The notes beneath the pieces were generated by a model. That model saw nothing but the letters and a program-made list of their open reading frames with translations. It ran no database searches and had not been told where the DNA came from. Made by a program: the position numbers and the translations under genes. 6,578 nucleotides of DNA from Deltaproteobacteria bacterium RBG_13_61_14 (lineage in GTDB: Bacteria > RBG-13-61-14), in contig MGQK01000081.1 in NCBI GenBank assembly GCA_001797815.1, positions 181,179 to 187,756 on the forward strand. The letters run 5' to 3'. Of this stretch, positions 1-6,578 are shown piece by piece. Numbering within the stretch: position 1 is the stretch's first letter; the number at the start of each line of letters is the position of its first letter.

Positions 1-3221
<3,221 letters not shown>

Positions 3222-3236
3222 GGGCCGGGGGAAGAG

Positions 3237-3285
3237 AAAACAAAAAAGGCTTGACAAAATCTGAAAAATTAATATAATGAAGATT
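3237..3285 (+). promoter_or_regulatory. Sigma70-type promoter of the rpsL-rpsG-fusA-tuf genes
   Basis: The -35 hexamer TTGACA (3251-3256) and the -10 hexamer TATAAT (3273-3278) both match the sigma70 consensus exactly and are separated by 16 bases. A-tracts directly upstream (AAAA at 3237-3240, AAAAAA at 3242-3247) lie where a proximal UP element would sit. The predicted start of transcription is near 3283-3288, giving a leader of only about 20-25 bases before rpsL. The bases between the -10 and the start are A/T-rich, unlike the GC-rich discriminator of E. coli stringently controlled promoters. The region stands out as AT-rich between very GC-rich genes. Function is inferred from the sequence; the match itself is directly visible. 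Confidence 0.9.
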
Positions 3286-3296
3286 TCATTTTTCAG
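3261..3296. promoter_or_regulatory. Inverted repeats overlapping the str promoter (possible operator)
   Basis: Two overlapping symmetric elements cover the promoter. CTGAAAAAT (3261-3269) and ATTTTTCAG (3288-3296) form a perfect 9-bp inverted repeat centred on the end of the -10 box. AATGAA (3276-3281) and TTCATT (3285-3290) form a 6-bp palindrome around the expected transcription start. The position suits a dimeric repressor. Short AT-rich palindromes also arise by chance in such sequence, and no regulator is encoded in the window, so the operator role is only a possibility. In RNA read through from rpoC, the larger repeat would pair up to the first two bases of the rpsL ribosome binding site. 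Confidence 0.3.
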
Positions 3297-3298
3297 GA
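3295..3298 (+). promoter_or_regulatory. Ribosome binding site of rpsL
   Basis: AGGA lies 9 bases before the ATG at 3308. It is the only good anti-SD match close to this start and supports the standard S12 N-terminus (MPTINQLVR). Confidence 0.75.
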
Positions 3299-3307
3299 CA
3301 ATTAGAG

Positions 3308-3679
3308 ATGCCCACGATTAATCAGCTTGTCCGCCACGGACGGGAAAAGGTCGCGCGCAAGACCAAGGCTCCGGCCCTGCAGAGCTGCCCGCAGAAGCGG
3401 GGCGTCTGCGTGCGGGTGACCACGTTTACGCCCAAGAAGCCGAACTCGGCCATGCGCAAGGTGGCCCGGGTGCGCCTGACCAACGGCATCGAAGTGACCA
3501 CCTACATCCCCGGGGTGGGGCACAACCTGCAGGAGCACTCGGTGGTGTTGATCCGGGGCGGCCGGGTCAAGGATTTGCCCGGGGTCCGCTACCACATTAT
3601 CCGGGGCACCCTGGATGCCATGGGAGTTCAGGATCGAAAGCAAGGACGATCCAAGTACGGGGCCAAGCGCCCCAAGTAG
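3308..3679 (+). CDS. rpsL: 30S ribosomal protein S12
   Basis: S12 sits at the decoding centre of the small ribosomal subunit, contacts the A-site helix of 16S rRNA and controls decoding accuracy; it is the classical target of streptomycin-resistance mutations. The 123-residue protein is full length (E. coli 124) and aligns over its whole length. The decoding loop [11 protein letters not shown] carries Lys43 and Lys44, and the second loop [13 protein letters not shown] carries Lys88, Asp89 and Pro91. In mature E. coli numbering these are Lys42, Lys43, Lys87, Asp88 and Pro90, so the usual resistance positions are all wild type and the Asp modified by RimO in E. coli is present. The C-terminus ends in the usual [10 protein letters not shown]. 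The gene is the first of the str group, 86 bases after rpoC and directly behind a consensus promoter. It is followed by an 85-base gap with a long inverted repeat. Confidence 0.99.
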   Translation: MPTINQLVRHGREKVARKTKAPALQSCPQKRGVCVRVTTFTPKKPNSAMRKVARVRLTNGIEVTTYIPGVGHNLQEHSVVLIRGGRVKDLPGVRYHIIRGTLDAMGVQDRKQGRSKYGAKRPK

Positions 3680-3680
3680 C

Positions 3681-3740
3681 GAAAAAGGATTTGAGAGAGC
3701 CGGGGCCAAAGAAAAGACGGCGCGTTTCAAATCCTTTTTC
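3681..3740 (+). promoter_or_regulatory. Long hairpin in the rpsL-rpsG gap, possible S7 control site
   Basis: GAAAAAGGATTTGA (3681-3694) is perfectly complementary to TCAAATCCTTTTTC (3727-3740). The stem extends inwards by a G-U pair (3695/3726) and an A-T pair (3696/3725), giving 16 pairs closed by a 28-base GC-rich loop, within which GCCG (3699-3702) and CGGC (3718-3721) can pair again. The left arm begins two bases after the rpsL stop codon. In E. coli, S7 binds the rpsL-rpsG intercistronic mRNA and represses its own translation, so a structured RNA here fits that role, although I cannot show homology to the E. coli S7 site. The T-run lies inside the stem rather than after it, which argues against a standard intrinsic terminator, though an attenuator cannot be excluded. 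The pairing is certain; the function is inferred. Confidence 0.7.
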
Positions 3741-3754
3741 TAGTTCAGAATAAC

Positions 3755-3762
3755 AGGATTTG
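3755..3762 (+). promoter_or_regulatory. Ribosome binding site of rpsG, complementary to the hairpin's right arm
   Basis: AGGA (3755-3758) is 6 bases before the ATG at 3765. The eight bases AGGATTTG (3755-3762) repeat the core of the hairpin's left arm (3686-3693) and can therefore pair with CAAATCCT (3728-3735) in its right arm, which would hide the ribosome binding site. Confidence 0.75.
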
Positions 3763-3764
3763 CC

Positions 3765-4235
3765 ATGCCAAGAAGACGGGAAGTGCCGATCCGGCCCTTG
3801 TTGCCGGACCCGGTGTATCAGGATGCCCAGGTGACCCGGTTCATCAACAACCTCATGCGCCGGGGCAAGAAGAGTCCGGCCGAGCGGATTTTTTACCAGG
3901 CCATGGACCTGATCCAAAAGCAGGCGCAGGAAGAGCCGCTCAAGGTGTTCAAGAAGGCGGTCAAGAACGCGGAGCCGAGCCTGGAGGTGAAGTCGCGCCG
4001 GGTGGGCGGGGCCAACTACCAGGTGCCGATCGAAGTGCGGCCGCGGCGGCGGGAAGCCCTGGCCATCCGCTGGCTGATCAGCTTTGCGCGGGAACGGAGC
4101 GAGCATACCATGGAGGAAAAGCTGGCCGGGGAATTGATGGACGCGGCCAACAGCCGGGGAGCCACGGTCAAGAAGCGGGAAGACATCCACCGCATGGCCG
4201 AAGCCAACAAAGCCTTTGCGCATTACCGCTGGTAG
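3765..4235 (+). CDS. rpsG: 30S ribosomal protein S7
   Basis: S7 is a primary 16S rRNA-binding protein that nucleates folding of the 30S head and lines the E site; in E. coli it also represses translation of the str mRNA. The 156-residue product is full length. Diagnostic segments are the N-terminal [20 protein letters not shown], the beta-hairpin region [19 protein letters not shown] of the family (here [16 protein letters not shown], residues 73-88), [12 protein letters not shown], and the C-terminal [20 protein letters not shown] followed by Arg-Trp and the stop, as in the short E. coli form. The start is fixed by the conserved MPRRR and by an AGGA six bases upstream. It lies 85 bases after rpsL. 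A tandem repeat begins at the base directly after its stop codon, separating it from fusA by 114 bases. Confidence 0.99.
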   Translation: MPRRREVPIRPLLPDPVYQDAQVTRFINNLMRRGKKSPAERIFYQAMDLIQKQAQEEPLKVFKKAVKNAEPSLEVKSRRVGGANYQVPIEVRPRRREALAIRWLISFARERSEHTMEEKLAGELMDAANSRGATVKKREDIHRMAEANKAFAHYRW

Positions 4236-4277
4236 GCGAAGAGGGGACAGCATTCAGCGAAGAGGGGACAGCATTCA
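4236..4277. repeat. Two perfect 21-bp tandem repeats directly after rpsG
   Basis: Bases 4236-4256 and 4257-4277 are identical 21-bp units. Each starts GCGAAGA, contains the core GGGGACAGCAT and ends TCA. The first unit starts at the base following the rpsG stop codon. The GGGGACAG core with an adjoining inverted copy resembles palindromic repeats of the REP type that are scattered through many bacterial genomes and linked to IS200-like (RAYT/TnpA-REP) transposases. That assignment is from memory of the pattern and is not proven, since no transposase and no second locus is visible in this window. Confidence 0.85.
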
Positions 4278-4289
4278 GATGCTGTCCCC
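4264..4289. repeat. 11-bp inverted repeat (REP-like hairpin) in the rpsG-fusA gap
   Basis: GGGGACAGCAT (4264-4274) and ATGCTGTCCCC (4279-4289) are perfect reverse complements separated by the four bases TCAG. The left arm belongs to the second tandem unit; the equivalent segment in the first unit (4243-4253) could compete for the same right arm. The stem is GC-rich and would be a stable hairpin in the operon mRNA, but the following bases (AGCGTTGGTTC) have no T-run, so it is unlikely to be a strong intrinsic terminator. Possible effects are mRNA stabilisation, partial attenuation, or none. Confidence 0.85.
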
Positions 4290-4337
4290 AGCGTTGGTTC
4301 TTTGACATTACCGAACACGGAGACGACCTGATTTTCT

Positions 4338-4342
4338 AGGGA
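4338..4342 (+). promoter_or_regulatory. Ribosome binding site of fusA
   Basis: AGGGA lies 7 bases before the ATG at 4350. The match to the anti-SD is modest compared with that of tuf, but it is well placed and supports the canonical EF-G start. Confidence 0.65.
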
Positions 4343-4349
4343 AAGCGAA

Positions 4350-6431
4350 ATGCCACGCACGGTTCCATTAGACCGCATCCGCAACCTCGGGATCATGGCC
4401 CACATTGATGCGGGGAAGACCACCACCACCGAGCGGATCCTCTATTACACGGGAGTGACTTACCGGATCGGCGAGGTGGATCAAGGCACCACCGTGACCG
4501 ATTGGATGGTGCAGGAACAGGAGCGGGGCATCACCATCACTTCCGCGGCCACCACCTGTTACTGGCGGGACCACCGCGTCAACCTCATTGACACGCCCGG
4601 CCACGTGGATTTCACCGCCGAGGTCGAGCGGTCGTTGCGGGTGCTGGACGGGGCCATTGCCGTGTTTTGCGCCTACGGCGGGGTGGAGCCCCAGTCGGAG
4701 ACGGTCTGGCGCCAGGCGGACAAGTACCGGGTGCCCCGGATCGCCTTTGTCAACAAGATGGACCGGATCGGCGCCGATTACTTTCGGGTGCTGAAGATGA
4801 TGCGCGCCCGACTGCACGCGAAGCCTCTGGCCCTCCAGATCCCGATGGGGGTGGAGAGCACTTTCACCGGGGTGGTGGATTTGATCGGAATGAAGGGCGT
4901 TGTTTACGATGCGGAGACCCTGGGCGCCCGCTACCGGGAGATCGAGATCCCGGAGGCGATGCGGGGGCCGGCGGCGGAGGCCCGGGTGCAGATGCTGGAG
5001 CTGCTGGCCGAGAACGACGATGCCTTCATGGAGCTTTACCTGGGCGGGGAGGAAATGACCGAGGACCAGATCCGGGCCGGAATCCGGCGCGGCACTTTGT
5101 CTCTGAAGCTGGTGCCCACCCTGTGCGGGGCGGCCTTTAAGAATAAAGGGGTGCAGCCTCTGCTCGACGCGGTGGTGGATTATTTGCCCTCGCCCCTGGA
5201 CGTGCCGCCGGTGCAAGGGCTTCATCCCAAGACCCAGAAGCCGGAGGTCCGGCGGGCGGACGACCAAGAGCCGTTCGCGGCCCTGGCCTTCAAGCTGATG
5301 AACGACCCCTACGTGGGCGCGCTTACCTTTATCCGGGTTTATTCCGGGATGATCCGGACCGGGACCATGGTTTACAACGCCACCCGGGGCAAGCGCGAGC
5401 GGATCGGCCGGCTCTTGAAGATGCACGCCAACCAGCGGGAAGAGATCAAGGAGGTTTACGCCGGCGACATCGTGGCGGCGATCGGCTTGAAGAGCGCCTT
5501 CACCGGTGACACCCTTTGCGCGGAAGCGCACCCGCTGGTGCTGGAGAGCATCGAGTTTCCCGAGACGGTGATCGGGGTGGCGATCGAACCCAAGACCCAG
5601 GTTGACCAGGAGAAGCTGTTCACCTCGCTGCACCGGCTGGAAGAAGAAGACCCCTCCTTCCATGTCCGCTACAACGAAGAGACGGGTCAGACCATCATCT
5701 CCGGGATGGGCGAGTTGCACCTGGAGATCATCGTGGACCGCCTGCTCCGGGAGTTCAAGGTCGCGGCCCACGTGGGCCAGCCCCAGGTGGCCTACAAGGA
5801 GACCCTGACCGTGCCGGTGGAGGCGGAAGGCCGGCACGTCAAGCAGAGCGGGGGCCACGGCCAGTTCGGGGTGGTGGTGGTCCAGTTCGAGCCGCGGCCG
5901 CTGGGGAGCGGTTTCGAGTTCGTGAACCAGGTCAAAGAGAACCGCATCCCCCGGGAGTTCATCCCCGCGGTCCAGCGGGGCATCGAGGATGCCATGCAGG
6001 TGGGCGAGCTGGCCGGGTTCCCGGTGGTGGATGTCCGGGCCAGCCTGCTCGACGGCAAGTACCACGAGGTGGATTCCTCGGACCTGGCCTTCCGGGTGGC
6101 GGGCTCGCTCGCGTTTAAAGAGGCGGCGCGCAAGGGCCGGCCCACCTTGCTCGAGCCGCTGATGTCGGTGGAAGTGATTGTCCCGGAGGAATACTTCGGG
6201 GACGTGCTCCGGGACCTCAACGCCCGGCGGGGCGTGATCCTGGGCACGCAGGCGCGCGCGGGTGCCCAGATCATCCGGGCGGAGGCGCCGTTGGGGGAGA
6301 TGTTCGGTTATGTCAACAGTTTGCGTTCCTTAAGCCAGGGACGCGCGGTCTTTACCATGCAGTTTTCCCGCTACGAGCGGGTTCCGGCCAACGTGGCCGA
6401 GGAGTTGGTTACTAAACTTCGGGGCTATTAA
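4350..6431 (+). CDS. fusA: Translation elongation factor G (EF-G)
   Basis: EF-G is the GTPase that drives translocation of tRNA and mRNA on the ribosome and, with ribosome recycling factor, splits ribosomes after termination. The 693-residue product is full length (E. coli 704). The GTPase domain shows G1 AHIDAGKTT (17-25), G2 [12 protein letters not shown] (58-69), G3 DTPGHVDF (81-88), G4 NKMD (135-138) and a G5-like GAAFKNKG (260-267). Domain II starts near residue 300, domain III near 402 ([26 protein letters not shown]), domain IV near 475 with the loop GGHGQFG (501-507) and His572 in the tip, equivalent to E. coli His583, and domain V near 600 ([34 protein letters not shown]). Phe88, a site of fusidic acid resistance mutations in Staphylococcus, is wild type. 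The domain set and motifs indicate a working housekeeping EF-G rather than a RelA/Tet-type paralogue. It follows rpsG by 114 bases and precedes tuf by 41. Confidence 0.99.
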   Translation: MPRTVPLDRIRNLGIMAHIDAGKTTTTERILYYTGVTYRIGEVDQGTTVTDWMVQEQERGITITSAATTCYWRDHRVNLIDTPGHVDFTAEVERSLRVLDGAIAVFCAYGGVEPQSETVWRQADKYRVPRIAFVNKMDRIGADYFRVLKMMRARLHAKPLALQIPMGVESTFTGVVDLIGMKGVVYDAETLGARYREIEIPEAMRGPAAEARVQMLELLAENDDAFMELYLGGEEMTEDQIRAGIRRGTLSLKLVPTLCGAAFKNKGVQPLLDAVVDYLPSPLDVPPVQGLHPKTQKPEVRRADDQEPFAALAFKLMNDPYVGALTFIRVYSGMIRTGTMVYNATRGKRERIGRLLKMHANQREEIKEVYAGDIVAAIGLKSAFTGDTLCAEAHPLVLESIEFPETVIGVAIEPKTQVDQEKLFTSLHRLEEEDPSFHVRYNEETGQTIISGMGELHLEIIVDRLLREFKVAAHVGQPQVAYKETLTVPVEAEGRHVKQSGGHGQFGVVVVQFEPRPLGSGFEFVNQVKENRIPREFIPAVQRGIEDAMQVGELAGFPVVDVRASLLDGKYHEVDSSDLAFRVAGSLAFKEAARKGRPTLLEPLMSVEVIVPEEYFGDVLRDLNARRGVILGTQARAGAQIIRAEAPLGEMFGYVNSLRSLSQGRAVFTMQFSRYERVPANVAEELVTKLRGY

Positions 6432-6457
6432 CTGAAGAAAGGGGGCCTCGATCCTGC

Positions 6458-6464
6458 AAGGAGG
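6458..6464 (+). promoter_or_regulatory. Strong ribosome binding site of tuf
   Basis: AAGGAGG is a full match to the anti-SD and lies 8 bases before the ATG at 6473, the strongest ribosome binding site in the window, in keeping with the very high expression of EF-Tu. TCCT (6452-6455) upstream can pair with AGGA (6459-6462 region or 6462-6465) in a short, weak hairpin. Confidence 0.9.
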
Positions 6465-6472
6465 ATTTGACG

Positions 6473-6578
6473 ATGGGAAAGGAAAAGTTTCAACGCACGA
6501 AGCCGCACGTTAACGTGGGCACCATTGGCCACATTGACCATGGCAAGACCACTTTGACCGCGGCCATCACCAAGGTCA
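6473..6578 (+). CDS. tuf: Translation elongation factor Tu (3' end missing)
   Basis: EF-Tu is the GTPase that delivers aminoacyl-tRNA to the ribosomal A site. Only the first 35 residues and one further base are in the window. They read [16 protein letters not shown] and continue into [19 protein letters not shown], which is the standard EF-Tu N-terminus with the complete P-loop GHIDHGKT at 19-26. The start is fixed by this alignment and by the AAGGAGG ribosome binding site. Residue 2 is Gly where most EF-Tu proteins have Ala or Ser, a small difference that should not affect function. The gene lies 41 bases after fusA, as in the classical str operon. Many genomes carry a second tuf copy; nothing here shows whether this one does. 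Confidence 0.98.
   Translation, partial: MGKEKFQRTKPHVNVGTIGHIDHGKTTLTAAITKV

Noticed and set aside
3681-3745. Intrinsic terminator between rpsL and rpsG
   Set aside because: The five T bases belong to the stem itself and the outer stem is A/T-rich, so the usual order of GC-rich stem followed by unpaired T-run is not met. Partial attenuation remains possible, but a full terminator would silence the downstream essential genes.
3597-4253. A 218-codon minus-strand frame across the rpsL end, the gap and rpsG
   Set aside because: It is antisense to two certain ribosomal protein genes and has no recognisable domain. Its run through the gap is permitted only by the absence of stops in that frame.
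4264-4300. Intrinsic terminator between rpsG and fusA
   Set aside because: The hairpin is strong but is followed by AGCGTTGGTTC, not a run of T. Ending transcription here would also cut off fusA and tuf, which have no clear promoter of their own.
4302-4330. TTGACA at 4302-4307 as a -35 box for a fusA promoter
   Set aside because: No acceptable -10 hexamer occurs at a spacing of 16-19 bases; the sequence there reads around GACCTGATT. A single perfect hexamer in intergenic DNA is weak evidence.
4368-6065. A 565-codon open frame on the minus strand opposite fusA
   Set aside because: It lies wholly antisense to a certain fusA gene, and its translation is rich in His, Leu, Pro and Gly with no recognisable domain, as expected when a GC-rich coding sequence is read in reverse. 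No convincing ribosome binding site or promoter supports it.
6446-6466. Hairpin hiding the tuf ribosome binding site (ATCCT with AGGAT)
   Set aside because: The possible stems are only 4-5 bp and compete with each other; too weak to claim regulation, so it is only mentioned with the ribosome binding site.

Overview
This window is a GC-rich stretch of a bacterial chromosome holding the junction between the rpoBC operon and the str (streptomycin) operon. All genes are on the + strand, in the order rpoC (5' end cut off by the window), rpsL, rpsG, fusA, tuf (3' end cut off). They encode the RNA polymerase beta' subunit, ribosomal proteins S12 and S7, and elongation factors EF-G and EF-Tu. Every reading frame looks intact, and all the catalytic and structural motifs I checked are present. 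I see no tRNA, rRNA, CRISPR array, intact mobile element or unknown protein-coding gene.

Organism: codon third positions are strongly G/C. The beta' subunit carries an insert of about 180 residues in the trigger loop, similar in place and size to the SI3 domain of E. coli, and the proteins align closely with E. coli over long stretches. This points to a Gram-negative-type ('Gracilicutes') bacterium. A deltaproteobacterial/Desulfobacterota-like or acidobacterial-like lineage is plausible, but that is an impression and not a demonstrated assignment.

Layout: rpoC ends at 3221. The 86-base gap to rpsL is strikingly AT-rich and holds a sigma70-type promoter with both hexamers perfect (TTGACA, 16 bases, TATAAT), so the str genes have their own start in addition to any read-through from rpoBC. 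rpsL (3308-3679) is followed by an 85-base gap with a long perfect inverted repeat (14 bp, extendable to 16) whose right arm could alternatively pair with the Shine-Dalgarno region of rpsG. This is the place where S7 autoregulates its operon in E. coli. rpsG (3765-4235) is followed, with no spacer after its stop codon, by two perfect 21-bp tandem copies and an 11-bp inverted repeat around a GGGGACAG core, which looks like a REP/RAYT-type palindromic repeat that landed inside the operon. fusA (4350-6431) and tuf (from 6473) follow.

Together the genes supply the transcription and translation core: rpoC and the str genes share one direction and can be co-transcribed, while the internal promoter and the intercistronic RNA structures would allow the translation genes to be tuned separately. 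The window does not contain an obviously novel multi-gene system. The points worth checking are the non-coding elements in the three gaps 3222-3307, 3680-3764 and 4236-4349.
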